Shown: in pieces, positions 10,136-18,487 of the stretch
Position numbering within the stretch: the first letter of the stretch is position 1
Layout: every line of letters starts with the position of its first letter
Notes under the pieces: model-generated
Databases searched by the model: none
What the model was told of the DNA's origin: nothing
The model's input: only the letters and a program-made list of their open reading frames with translations
NCBI GenBank assembly: GCA_009602725.1
Contig: WELB01000035.1
Location: forward strand, 730,540-761,855
Reading direction: 5' to 3'
Length of the DNA stretch: 31,316 nt
From: Spirogloea muscicola
Taxonomy: Eukaryota > Streptophyta > Zygnematophyceae > Spirogloeales > Spirogloeaceae
Program-made: the position numbers and the translations under genes

Positions 10136-11008
10136 TGTTACGTTCCCTCCATTTGAGAGTGCCAACGGTGCGGGTAACACTACATAATTGTATCGTATCT
10201 ACCCTTTGGAAGTCCCAAACGGTACCGGTAGGTATTGCTCCACTGTATGTAGCTAAGTACGCTTCGAGGTCCCGGGCTCCGTACCACGTGCGCACGCCTT
10301 GGGCCCACGCCCTGCGAGCTGGCCGGGTGGGCCAGCTCTCTCTCAGGCCAACGTCTTGCGGGTTGTGGGCCAGCTTGGCCTCATGGCCTCATGGCCACAG
10401 TCCTCATGTCCTCAGTCCCTTGGCCCCGTGAGCCAGGCTCTTGGCTTGGCGCGCCACCTCCTTGGCGCTAGTTCCTTGGACTCGTGCTACAGGCCTCTGG
10501 CCCTGTGCGCCAGCCTCTGGCTCTCGTCGTGTCCCCTTGTCAGGCCCGCCCCTCCGGGGAGGACCTTGGGGGCGACCCTCGTCACACCCTCAGGGGAGGG
10601 GTGGCAGATGGAACGCTTATCAGTAGTAGGCAGAGGCCAGACTTCTCAGTCGGACCCGTGACGCCAAGAGAGGCAAAGCCCTGCTGCTGCCTGCTGCCGC
10701 AGCCGCCGCCACAGCTCTGCTGCTGCCGCCTGCTGCCCAGCCCATCGCTGCGGCTCGTCGCTGCGGGCCTCGACGGCTCTCTGTAAGTACCACGCCTGCG
10801 CCCCCGGGACAGCCGCTGACCCTCGGTGAGTCGCCGCCTTCCGGTGGTGCCTCAGGGTAAGACTTCCGCTGCACTCTGTGCGCGTATGTGTGCGCTGTGT
10901 GCGCTGGCCTTCCACTCTGTAAGGGGGTTATCTCCAAACCACCCTATGTCCGAAATCCAGACTGGACATTTTGACCCTAACTGTGTGATTAGGAACAGAG
11001 ATGTCACA
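10136..11008 (+). mobile_element. Solo LTR1 with target duplication GGCGG
   Basis: It begins TGTTACGTTCC and ends GATGTCACA (873 bp). It is flanked by GGCGG at 10131-10135 and 11009-11013, a perfect 5-bp duplication. The surrounding LTR2 reads through once the insertion and one GGCGG are taken away. There is no internal region, so this is a solo LTR left by LTR-LTR recombination. It is closely similar along its length to 21856-22731. Inside are the CTCTCTGTAAGT segment near 10778 and the shared AAGACTTCCGCTG module near 10859. Confidence 0.92.
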
Positions 11009-11142
11009 GGCGGGGCCCGCACCTGGGCGGGGCCACTTGCCCGGCCAGCCAGCTCGCCAGCTGGCGGGTCACCTGGCCCAAAAAGTCGGTCATGTAAAGA
11101 CAACAGATCCATGTGGCTTAACCAGACGGCTGCCTCATTACA

Positions 11143-11279
11143 CGCGGGCCCGCACCTGGGCGGGCCACTTGCACGGCCAGCTAGCCCGCCATTTGGCAGG
11201 CCACATGCCGTCAAACGACAAGCGGTCATGTTACGCTGACAGCACCTTGTGGCTTGACCCAAGCGGCTGGATCGTGACA
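11143..11279 (-). mobile_element. 3' LTR stub of G3 (LTR2-like)
   Basis: On the minus strand the LTR starts TGTCACGATCC at 11279, directly after the purine tract CCAGAGTGGGAGG. It runs 137 bases in step with the LTR2 start (GGTCAAGCCACA, later GTGGCCCGCCCAGG). It then stops where the 5' LTR of G2 begins at 11142. The two LTR2 starts thus stand head to tail. The rest of this LTR should lie beyond the far end of G2, off the window, if G2 inserted here. Confidence 0.7.
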
Positions 11280-11299
11280 TACCTCCCACTCTGGTGTTC

Positions 11300-11590
11300 C
11301 TCGGAACAACGAGAGAATAGCCGACTGGTGTCAAGATGCCCGACGAATGCTGCCTCGACCAAGCCTAGGAGAATTACCACCCTTGGCCATGTACTTCCTG
11401 AGGGCATCTGGACACAATGTGCCAAATTGGCCGCAGGCTCCCAAGTGTTGCGCTCAGGGCCATACCCGAGCCACTTCACCAGATCCTCACGGGTCTTACG
11501 TCCTCGGAGATGTCCCTGTGAGACACGATCTCTTCCACCTCAACTTCAAGATCATCATCGATCACTAGTGGAGGTGGGCGCAATTGGAAA
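11300..11590 (-). pseudogene. pol: Chromodomain end of G3 pol
   Basis: The minus strand reads EVEEIVSHRD, then after a frame change VKWLGYGPERNTWEPAANL near 11410-11470, then a basic tail ending at a TGA. This is the chromodomain carried at the integrase C-terminus of chromoviruses. In related elements it reads histone marks and steers integration to heterochromatin. The aromatic residues W, Y and W typical of the fold are visible. One frame shift near 11500 separates the two halves. Confidence 0.8.
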
Positions 11591-11595
11591 CGGCC

Positions 11596-12315
11596 TGTCA
11601 CGTTCGGACCTAAACAGGCAGGTTAGAGCCGAATGTGTCCTTATTGGATTGAGTGCTTGGGCATTTAGGGACAACCACCCGCCACGAGGAAGCACTCCGA
11701 CACAGCGGAAGACTTGCCCTGTGGTGATGGTACTAAACAGCAGCTCCACCCTTGGGCTTACGCTGCAGCCTTACCTCCCGCGGGAGGCCGCCAAGGTCTC
11801 CACAGCAGAGCCGGCAACGAGCCGCGCGGGGCGGCGGTCTGCAGCAGCAGGCAGCCGCAGGGCTGCGCCTCTCGCCGAGCGTCACCGAGTCCCCGGCCGG
11901 AGGTCGGGTCTCTCTCTGCTCGTGCAACAGCAAGTAAGTGCCTCTCCGTGCCACCCTCCCTCCAGGGTGTATGGGGGTCGCCCCAAGGCTTGCCCGCGAG
12001 GAGCGTGCCTGACGAGGGAACCATGAACTGTCTCCAGCAGGCGCCATGGCGCCGAGCATGGCTGCGGCGGGCATGCCGCCAGGCATGGCCGCGGCTGGAC
12101 ATGCCGCCGGGGGCGTCCGGGCCCACACATGCTGCCGAGCATGTCTGACTGAGCATGACGGGAGCATGCCAGGCCACCCGGATAAACCCAGACGGAACAA
12201 TAACGGCACGAGTGACAGGGCGGGTCGTACCGGCGAACGGTACGAACGGCCACACGAACATCATGTAAGCGTTAACGACACCGTTAGGCGCTCACAAAGC
12301 GGGGAACGTTTTACA
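11596..12315 (-). mobile_element. Solo LTR4 with target duplication CGGCC
   Basis: On the minus strand it begins TGTAAAACG at 12315 and ends CGAACGTGACA at 11596 (720 bp). CGGCC stands on both sides (11591-11595 and 12316-12320). The flanking coding sequence goes from RAFLSDGRV of the integrase barrel on the right to the proline-rich stretch before the chromodomain on the left, as in G4 (HSDGRVQPPPP). A truncated relative lies at about 19098-19330. A direct-repeat run with GCATG and GCCGCC units occurs at 12028-12170. Confidence 0.9.
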
Positions 12316-12486
12316 CGGCCATCCGAAAGGAAGGCCCTCAGCTGAGACACCTGGAAGACGTTATGGACCTTCCAATGCACCGGTGTCTTCAGCTCGTAGG
12401 ACACCTTGCCCGCAAGGCGTACTACTGCAAATGGTCCGACCCACCTGAGCAGCAACATGCGCGTACCCACAGCCCGTAAGGAGAAG
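12316..12486 (-). pseudogene. pol: Integrase C-terminal barrel of G3
   Basis: The minus strand reads GTRMLLLRWVGPFAVVRLAG, then KVSYELKTP and VHNVFQVSQLRAFLSDG. This is the SH3-like end of gypsy integrases, usually seen as LLPRWIGPF..VHPVFHVSQLKPF, which binds DNA ends. The frame is open for all of it. It is separated from the integrase core by the solo LTR2 at 12491-13026 and from the chromodomain by the solo LTR4. Confidence 0.85.
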
Positions 12487-12490
12487 TGCT

Positions 12491-13026
12491 GTTTAGAGAA
12501 TCGCCCTAAGCACGCAGTTAGAGAGAGCAGTCTTTATTGAGTTCGAACGTATTGGGTTTAGGAGCCAACCCACTACACAAGGAATACTAGCGCATAGCGC
12601 AGCGGAAGATAGTTCCTGTGGCGCCGCCGTCCGGCGGCGATTCCACCTCCTGGGCGCTGGCCGGCGCAGCAGGCCCCGCAGCGGAGTGCGGCGGCAGCTG
12701 CGGCGGCGAGCAGCGGCAAGGCTGCTCCTGCGCTCCTGGGCTTGACTTTCTGTCGAGCCTCAGCCCGAGGCTCCTCTGTGCTTCCCCGTGCCACCCCTCC
12801 TCCAGGGGTGTGTGCGGGTCGCCCCAAGGCCCGCCTTGCTGCGGGCCCAAGATCCTCCGTTTGAACGGGCGAATCATCGAGGGGTATTTCGAATGGCGGG
12901 GTCCACCTCCGGGCGGGCCCCTGCCCGGCCAGCCAGCCCGCCAGCTGGCGTGTCACCTGGCCCAAATAGTCGGTCATTGAATGCCACCAGAGCCATGTGG
13001 CTTAACCAGACGGCTGGTTCACTACA
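12491..13026 (-). mobile_element. Solo LTR2 inside the G3 integrase (target TGCT)
   Basis: On the minus strand it starts TGTAGTGAACC at 13026 and ends in a worn copy of the LTR2 terminus near 12491 (TTCTCTAAAC in place of GTTCACTACA). TGCT lies on both sides (12487-12490 and 13027-13030), a short four-base duplication. Ignoring the insert and one TGCT, the integrase frame goes on without a shift from LLSTK into SLRAVGTRM. It lacks the U3 array seen at 2543-2650. Total 536 bp. Confidence 0.82.
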
Positions 13027-14150
13027 TGCTTTGTGCTCAGCAGCACTTGCGCAACAACATCGGAAAGACACATCCTTCCGACGACTGTCAGCATAAGCCT
13101 TCTGAACGACTCTGGGTAATATCCAAGAGATGCCGAGCTCGTCGCTGGGCCTCCAAGAGCGTCCCAGTAGAGGCTACCGCGGCAGGAAATCGTTTTGGCC
13201 TCCCCACCTGAATTGGAGCTCGGGAATGCTGACCACAGTTGAGGAAAAAGGGAGTCTCCTTGGTGGACGCATGATAAGCATTGTTCACAGCAGACTCAGC
13301 TGTAGCCAAATACTCATCCCAGTCAGTCTGGCTGTGATTGACGAAGTGCCTCAACATGTCCTCGATACCACATTCTTTCCTCAGTCTGGCCATCCGTTTG
13401 TGGATGAAAGGCTGTGGACATGGCCTGCTTCGTGCCAATAAGCTTGCAAACTTCTTTCCAAAGTGACCTGTAAAGCGAGATCACGGTTCGAGACCAGCCT
13501 CTCAGGTACACCATGCAGCTTTCACACCGTATTCACAAAGATGCCAGCAAAATTCTTCACTGCTGCCCGCGTACTCGTAGGGACAAAATGCACCATCTTA
13601 CTCAGACGATCCACAAAGACGACAATGGCATCCAAGCCGTTTCGCGTCTTATGCAATGTAGCAAAACCGACACTTACATTAGACCAATCCATTTCGAATC
13701 TGCAAGGGCTGAAGTAATCCGGCAGGCTTGCTCGAAATGCCTTACTACGCTGGCATGTGGCACAGCTTGCTACCAAAGCGCGCACCTGGGCTGAAAGCAG
13801 AAGAGGGTCGCACAGCCTGTTTGGTCTTGCTAACTCCCAGATGACCACTGTAAGGCGTATCATGCAATCCCTTCATGATGTTAGTACGCAAGGCATTGCA
13901 GTCCGGGACCACAATAACGTCGCCTTGCCACCAAAAGCCTTTGTCTTCAGTAAGGGTGCGGACGTTGGCGGCCTCAGCAAACCATAAGTCTGTGCGATCC
14001 CCTTCACGGATGCGCACGTAGAGCTCAGAGAGGTAAGCCGTGGTTTGCCGAGAAGCTCGACGAGTCGGACGCAGGTCCTGGCCGCCCGCACTCCAGAAGC
14101 ATTCAAGGTAGCCAACGCATCAGCGCCGCGAATGTTGCGACTCACAGGTC
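13027..14150 (-). pseudogene. pol: Integrase zinc site and catalytic core of G3
   Basis: The minus strand shows LHDTPYSGHLGVSKTKQAV (His pair, about 13815-13870), CATCQRSKA (Cys pair, about 13730-13760) and the core GLDAIVVFVDRLSKMVHFVP (about 13590-13650). Further on are FHPQTDGQTE with the catalytic Glu (about 13390-13420) and AYHASTKETPFFLN. The place of the first catalytic Asp, normally in a SMDF-like motif, reads SVGF, so it appears mutated to Gly. The second Asp survives in VSDRD only in a shifted frame. Several one-base shifts (near 13860, 13520 and 13420) show this copy is dead. Confidence 0.84.
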
Positions 14151-14974
14151 AGCAAGCTTAAGCCGTCCAGGGCAATAATGTGACTGGAACGGAATGATGC
14201 CAAACACTCAGCCCATCGAGCTTGACGCTGAGTCAAATGCTGCTGTTTGCGAAAATACTTCAACGGCCAGTGATCCCTGACCACTGTACATTTCACACCC
14301 TCGAGGTAGCAACGCCAGACACGTAAGGCGTGCACCAGCAATTTCTGCTCGCTTGTAGTGTCATTCGCTCTGTAGCTCTCAAGCCCTATCGGGTGACCCT
14401 CTTGTATCCTCAACGGGCGAGCCCTTTCTTCTTGCAAGAGCACGGCACCAATGTCGGTCAAAGAGGCATCACAAGTGAGCTCATATGGCACGCCACTTCG
14501 AGGAAAGGCCAGATCAGGCGGAGATGTCAGCGCCTGTTGTACGCCCTCAAACGCCCGCTGGCATTTAGACGACCACTCCCAGGGTACATATTTCCGAATG
14601 AACTTCGTAAGAGCAGCTGACACGTCCCCATAGCCTTTTAGGAATTTACGGAAGTCATTTGCGAACTCCAGAAATAAGCGCAGTTGAGGTATATTCCGTG
14701 GCACAGGCCAATCACGTACGACCGAAGTCTTCTTTGGGTCGACACGTATACCGTCTTTGCCCACGACATGGCCAAGGTTGTCAGCTCTGGCTGGTTGAAG
14801 TCGCACTTAGACCTCTTGGCAGATATTTATTTATATCGCAGCAACTGCAGCACTCGGCGCAGGTGCCTCACCTCAGGCGTTTTGCTGAACACCAGTATGT
14901 CGTCCAAGTAAAGCAGCACAAGTTCATTGTGCAGGGGGCCAAAGACCCTCGACATCACCGCCTGGAACGTACCT
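14151..14974 (-). pseudogene. pol: Reverse transcriptase end and RNase H of G3
   Basis: The minus strand from 14974 has TFQAVMSRVFG, then the active-site YLDDIL at 14893-14910. VLQLLRYK and a TAA at 14827-14829 follow, then the same frame gives AKRSKCDFNQPEL. In gypsy RTs this place (LR.. then a polar residue before the hydrophobic-x-AK motif) is often Gln or Lys. After a frame change come LGHVVGKDGIRVDPKK, the RNase H start TCDASLTDIGAVLLQE, a ten-codon insertion, then LESYRANDTTSEQKLLVHAL and LEGVKCTVVRDHWPLKYF. The latter includes the TDH-like RNase H motif as RDH. The LTR1 nest cuts the front of the reverse transcriptase at 14975. Confidence 0.85.
14405..14429 (+). mobile_element. 25-bp N1-tail shard with target duplication TCTTG
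   Basis: TATCCTCAACGGGCGAGCCC plus TTTCT equals the last 25 bases of N1 (9781-9805) with one or two differences. TCTTG flanks it at 14400-14404 and 14430-14434. It adds 30 bases, hence ten codons, to the RNase H frame without a shift, between VLLQE and EGHPIGLES. Other gypsy RNase H domains join these directly. It reads as an extremely 5'-truncated target-primed insertion. Confidence 0.82.
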
Positions 14975-15352
14975 TGTAGCATCCCTGTCCCTATCACACA
15001 CTTAGGGTCCTGTTTTGGATAAAAGCATAGGGTGTTCAGGAGACAACCCTCATACAAGAGAACGCCAATGCATATACGCGCCACAGAGCGCAGCGGAAGT
15101 CTTACCCTGAGGCACCGCCCTAGGGCGGTGACTCTACCAATAGATATCCAGAGAGCCGGCGGGGCCGCAGCAACGAGCTGCGGCGACGGGCTGGGCAGCA
15201 GGCGGCAGCAGCAGAGCTGTGGCGGCGGCGGCGGCAGCAGGCGGCAGCGGGGCTGGCTAGGCCTGCGTCTCTCTCGGCGTTGGTCGGACTCAGGAGCCCA
15301 GCCACGGCCCACTACGTATAGCGCTTCTCCTGCCACTCCTCCCCCGAGGTGT

Positions 15353-15423
15353 TCTTCTTTTCTTCTCTTCTTTGAGCTGGCTTTTCCAGCCCCCATCGTC
15401 AATAGGCGAGCCCTTTCTTCCCC
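15353..15423 (+). mobile_element. 71-bp N1-tail insertion in the outer LTR1
   Basis: GAGCTGGCTTTTCCAGCCCC, then a worn TATCCTCAATGGG (ATCGTCAATAGG), then CGAGCCCTTTCTTC reproduce the N1 3' end from the hairpin on. The sequence is preceded by a CTTCTTTT-rich stretch. Intact LTR1 copies have the flanks CCTGAGG and TGTGACGAGG adjoining. TGT stands at both edges (15350-15352 and 15424-15426), a possible 3-bp duplication. Confidence 0.78.
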
Positions 15424-15618
15424 TGTGACGAGGATCGCCCCGAAGGCCCTCCCCCGAAGGGGTGGGCCGGACAAGGGGACACCAAGGGCGGCGCCTTGGG
15501 CGGCTCCAAGGAGGCGCGAAGCGGCAAGCGACGCAGCGCTTATTGGACGGCGCGAAGGGGCGCGCCTTGGCAGAACCATTGAGATACGACGGGTGCCCAG
15601 TGCAGCATCATGGAGGCG

Positions 15619-16460
15619 TGTAACGTTCCCACCGTTTGAGAGTGCTAACGGTGCTGGTAACCTTACGTGATCGTATCGTCTCTACCGTTTGAAAGAATCA
15701 AACGGTATCGGTAGCTTTGCTCCACTGTATGTGTAGCTAAGTACGGTCCGGCCCCCGGCTTTGTACCGCACGTGCACCCACGCGCACCGGCAGGAGGCGA
15801 CGCGTTACGTCCTCTTTGTGCGACGCTTCGCGTCCCCTTTGTGCTACGCTTTGCGTCCCCTTTGTGCGACGCTCGCGTCCCCATTGTGCGCCGCTTCGCG
15901 TCCCCTTTGTGCGACGCTTCGCGCGCCGCTTCGTGTCCCCTTCGTGCGCCGCTTCGCGTCTCCCTTGTGCCGCCCAAGGCGCCGCTTCACGTCCCCTTGT
16001 GCCGCCCAACGGGCGTCGCTTCGTGTCCCCTTGTCCGGCCCGCCCCTCCGGGGGAGGGCCTTGGGGGCAACCCTCGTCACACCCTCAGGGGAGGGTGGCA
16101 GGAGAACCGCTATAAGAAGTGGGCCTCGGCCGGACTCCTCAGTCCGACCGACGCCGAGAGAGGTACAGCCCTGCTGCTGCCTAGCCAGCCCCGCTGCTGC
16201 CTGAAGCCGCCGCCGCCGCCACAGCTATGCTGCTGCCGCCTGCTGCCCAGCCCTCCCATCGCCGCAGCTCGTCGCTGCGGGCCCTGCCGGCTCTCTGTAA
16301 GATTATCGGTAGAGTTACCGCCCTAGGGCAGTGCCTCAGGGTAAGACTTCCGCTGTGCTCTGTGCGTGTATGTGCGTTGGCGTCTTCTAAACACCCTATG
16401 TTCGAATTCAAACCAGGACATTCTGACCCTAACTGTGTGATTAGGGACAGGGATGCTATA
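15619..16460 (+). mobile_element. Inner solo LTR1 with target duplication AGGCG
   Basis: It begins TGTAACGTTCCC and ends GGGATGCTATA (the usual ..GTTACA end with two changes), 842 bp. AGGCG at 15614-15618 and 16461-16465 is a perfect duplication. The host is another LTR1 in opposite orientation. A TATA box, TATAAGA, is at 16111-16117 and could set transcription start some 30 bases on. CTCTCTGTAAG (near 16292) and AAGACTTCCGCTG (near 16342) follow as in other LTR1 copies. Confidence 0.92.
15808..16045 (+). repeat. Minisatellite in LTR1 U3, about 22-24-bp unit
   Basis: Around nine imperfect copies of a unit like TTTGTGCGACGCTTCGCGTC stand in tandem. The LTR1 copies at 10136 and 21856 have a different, non-tandem sequence at the same place (CAGCTTGGCCTCATGGCC). 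The U3 region thus changes by local repeat growth between subfamilies. Confidence 0.8.
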
Positions 16461-16942
16461 AGGCGCGTCGCGGCGCCTCGGGCGGCGCGACGCGGCGCCT
16501 CGGGCGGCACGATGCGGCGGCTCGGGTGGCGCCAAGGGGGCCCGAAGCGGTGTCTTTTGGCGCACCAAGGAAGCGCGATCGCGGCGCTTCAGACAAGTAC
16601 CAATGAGAGGCGACGGACCGCCTGCGGTAGCACCAGTGAGAGATGGAGGGGCGCCTTCGGTGGCTCCCCTGAGGCGCGACGGGGCGCCTCGGGCGGGGCG
16701 ACGCGGCGCCTCGGGCAGAGCACGTGTGGTACGAACTCGGGGCACGTGCGGTACGGGACCCGGGGCACGTGCGATACGGAACCCGGGGTCTCGGGCCACG
16801 CGAGGCGGCGCCTCGGGCGGTCCTAAATCACATACACTAGAGCAGAGCTACCGGTGCCGTTTGGGCTTCCAAACGGCAGATACGATACGACCATGTAAGG
16901 TTACTGGCACCCTTTGGCACTCTCAAAAGGGGGAACGTTACA

Positions 16943-17460
16943 TACCCGGTGCTGGGTCAAACCAAAGCTCAGCACCTTGAACTGAAAATTATATAAAACG
17001 TCGTACGGAACGCGACTTTGGAACAATCTCAGGCGTGATTCAAGTCGTTGTTACCCACCTGCCAGGTCCAGGGAGCTGAACACAGTAGCCCCTGCAAGCC
17101 AATCGAAGAGATCATCTATCCGAAATGCACATCCGTCGAGTGCCGTCATTCTCTATGACAAAGAGGATAGGAGCTCCGTACGGCGACTGAGATGGCTCAA
17201 TGTAGCCCTTGCCCTGCAGATCCTCAACCTGGATTGCCTTTCTCCAAATTCGAAGAGGGGCTCAGCCGGTACATGGGACGGTACGGCGGATTGGCGCCTG
17301 GCTCCAATAAAATTGTGTGAGCCACACCTCGATGAGGAGGTAGACCGTCCAGAAGAGAGTCAGGAAACACATCCGCAAACTCTTCCAGCTGTCGGCTTTG
17401 AGGCTTCTCACTCGTACCTACTGAGTGATCCCTCCTCCACCCGTTCTGACTTATCATCTT
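16943..17460 (-). pseudogene. pol: Reverse transcriptase front of G3
   Basis: The minus strand from about 17400 reads LEEFADVFPDSLLDGLPPHR, then GVAHTILLEPGANPPYRPMY and RLSP. This is the highly typical entry to the gypsy reverse transcriptase. After a shift come pieces equal to EDLQGKGYIEPS, SPYGAPILFV and RRMCI (about 17110-17230). The palm motif A region (..DYRALN..) is mostly lost near 17000-17100. At 16970 FGLT.. reappears just before the LTR1 nest. Frame shifts near 17250 and 17100 make it non-functional. Confidence 0.8.
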
Positions 17461-17853
17461 CAGGCCCCTCCGTCATTGTGGCTTTGGGCCCTTCCGTCAT
17501 TTGGCCCGTTCGAAGCTTTGTCAATTGTTTCCGGGCTGGCTTCTCACAGCCCTTGCCCCCATTGGGAGAGCCACTTCTTCCAGCAACTTATCAAGAACCT
17601 CTCCCTGTGAATCCGTAAAGTTGACACACGAGTCAGGCTTAGACTCGTCACTCAACGCCATAATCACAAAAATTGCCATCTGCACATTGTTCTTGTGAAT
17701 CAATCGCTTTATCTGCATGGCGGACAGCAGAATGGAAGCCCCTGCCGCCAGCGGCGGTCCACAGGGAAGCTTTTGCAAAGGGCAAAGAGCCGTGCGCCAC
17801 GTTGTACAGTGCAAGTTCGGCGATCAAAACAAGGCATGCAGACTAGCACGAAG
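17461..17853 (-). pseudogene. pol: Protease-RT linker of G3
   Basis: The minus strand reads LSAMQIKRLIHKNNVQMAIF, then VIMALSDESKPDSC and a short EVLDKLLEEVALPMG. The first part has the feel of the linker between gypsy protease and polymerase (LSAMQ..R). At about 17525-17590 the segment resembles a worn N1 tail (GAAGAAGTGGCTCTCCCAATG, GGGCTG..AGCCAGCCC). That could mean an old insertion, though the match is weak. Two direct copies of GGGCCCTTCCGTCATT-like sequence lie at 17462-17510. The element is cut at 17854. Confidence 0.5.
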
Positions 17854-18486
17854 TGTGACGTTCCTGACCCTTAAGAGCACAGTCAGGGGTCAGTAAGTCC
17901 TTATTGATTTCGGTCGCTGGGGTTTAGAGACAAACCTCAGCGACCCCCAGCACAGAGAAGCACCACGTGTACTACGCAGCGGAATACCTTGCCCTGAGGC
18001 GCCGCCGACAGGCGGCGACTCACCTCTCAGGTACGGGCCAGCAACTGTCCCCAGTGGGAGCAGCCACATTCTACTTACAGGAGAGCCGATGAAGATCCGC
18101 AGCGATGGGTTGCGGCGTCGGGCTGCAGCAGCAGGCAGCAGCAGGCCTGCGTGGACGAGCTGCGGCAGCAGGCGGCAGCAGGGCTGCGCGCCTCTCTCTC
18201 GCGTGGGCTGACCTGAACCGATCACCCTGAGCCTGGTCTCAGCCCTACTTGTAGTGCTTTACGTGCCACCCTCCCCAGGGGTCTCTGGGAGGTTCGTCTC
18301 AGGGCCCACCTCGGGGAGGCGGGCCTGACAAGGGGAATCTAGTACGTGGCCAGGCCACGCGGCTTCCTTCTGGAAGTGGCGGCCAGTGGCCGCCAATGGC
18401 GGCCAGCCTGCGGCGCCGCCGAGCGGGCGCCCTGCGGCGCCGGCTTGCGGCGCCGCCAGTGCGTCACGGGTGTGGCGCGGCGTCAC
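17854..18486 (-). mobile_element. LTR3, truncated at an ambiguous base
   Basis: On the plus strand it begins TGTGACGTTC. It runs as the reverse complement of the LTR at 20001-20719 through the CAGGCAGCAGCAG stretch, CTACTTGTAGTGCTT and the GGCGGCCAGTGGCCGCC block. It is lost at the N at 18487, some 85-120 bases before the expected 5' end. No primer binding site or polypurine tract adjoins it on the G3 side, so it is not the natural 5' LTR of G3. Confidence 0.82.
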
Positions 18487-18487
18487 N

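Larger units (their letters stand above)
5419..11142 (-). mobile_element. 5' LTR of G2 (LTR2), split in three by N1 and a solo LTR1
   Basis: Three pieces read in order on the minus strand rebuild one LTR2. They are 11142-11009 (begins TGTAATGAGG), 10135-9804 and 5580-5419 (ends GAGTTCACTACA). Together they are about 630 bp, against 664 in G1. The first break carries a perfect 5-bp duplication, GGCGG, around a solo LTR1. The second break carries CTTCC/CCTCC around the non-LTR element N1. The piece at 9815-9900 has an extra copy of the GAGCCAGCAACTG..GGGCGCAGCCACGG segment, a local duplication of about 50 bp. Confidence 0.82.
14975..16942 (-). mobile_element. Outer solo LTR1 (two pieces, 16942-16461 and 15618-14975)
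   Basis: On the minus strand it starts TGTAACGTTCCCCC at 16942 and ends CAGGGATGCTACA at 14975. TACCT (14970-14974) and TACCC (16943-16947) flank it, a 5-bp duplication with one change. The reverse transcriptase frame of G3 resumes on the other side (FGLT.. to the right, TFQAVM to the left). The LTR is about 1.13 kb without its insertions, longer than other LTR1 copies. The extra length is a run of GGCGCCTCGGGCGG-type repeats at about 16465-16830. Confidence 0.85.
11143..17853 (-). mobile_element. G3: Ty3/gypsy chromovirus, 3' two thirds, heavily interrupted
   Basis: Minus-strand order from the right: protease-RT linker, reverse transcriptase front, [solo LTR1 nest], reverse transcriptase end with YLDDIL, RNase H, linker, integrase zinc site and core, [solo LTR2], integrase C-terminal barrel, [solo LTR4], chromodomain, polypurine tract, 3' LTR stub. 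Each bracketed insertion has a duplicated target or rejoins the frame when ignored. Gag, protease and 5' LTR are missing; the copy stops where an LTR3 begins at 17854. Domain order (RT-RNase H-integrase-chromodomain) marks it as a chromovirus of Ty3/gypsy. Confidence 0.85.

Noticed and set aside
11001-12026. A 341-residue plus-strand open frame
   Set aside because: It crosses LTR2, the opposite strand of the G3 chromodomain and LTR4. The family matches lie on the minus strand.
15808-16045. Regularly spaced repeats resembling a CRISPR array
   Set aside because: Units are contiguous without unique spacers, sit in an LTR U3 and vary between copies. It is a minisatellite.
17854-18486. LTR3 as the native 5' LTR of G3
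   Set aside because: No primer binding site follows it, gag and protease are missing, and the other end of G3 has an LTR2-type LTR.
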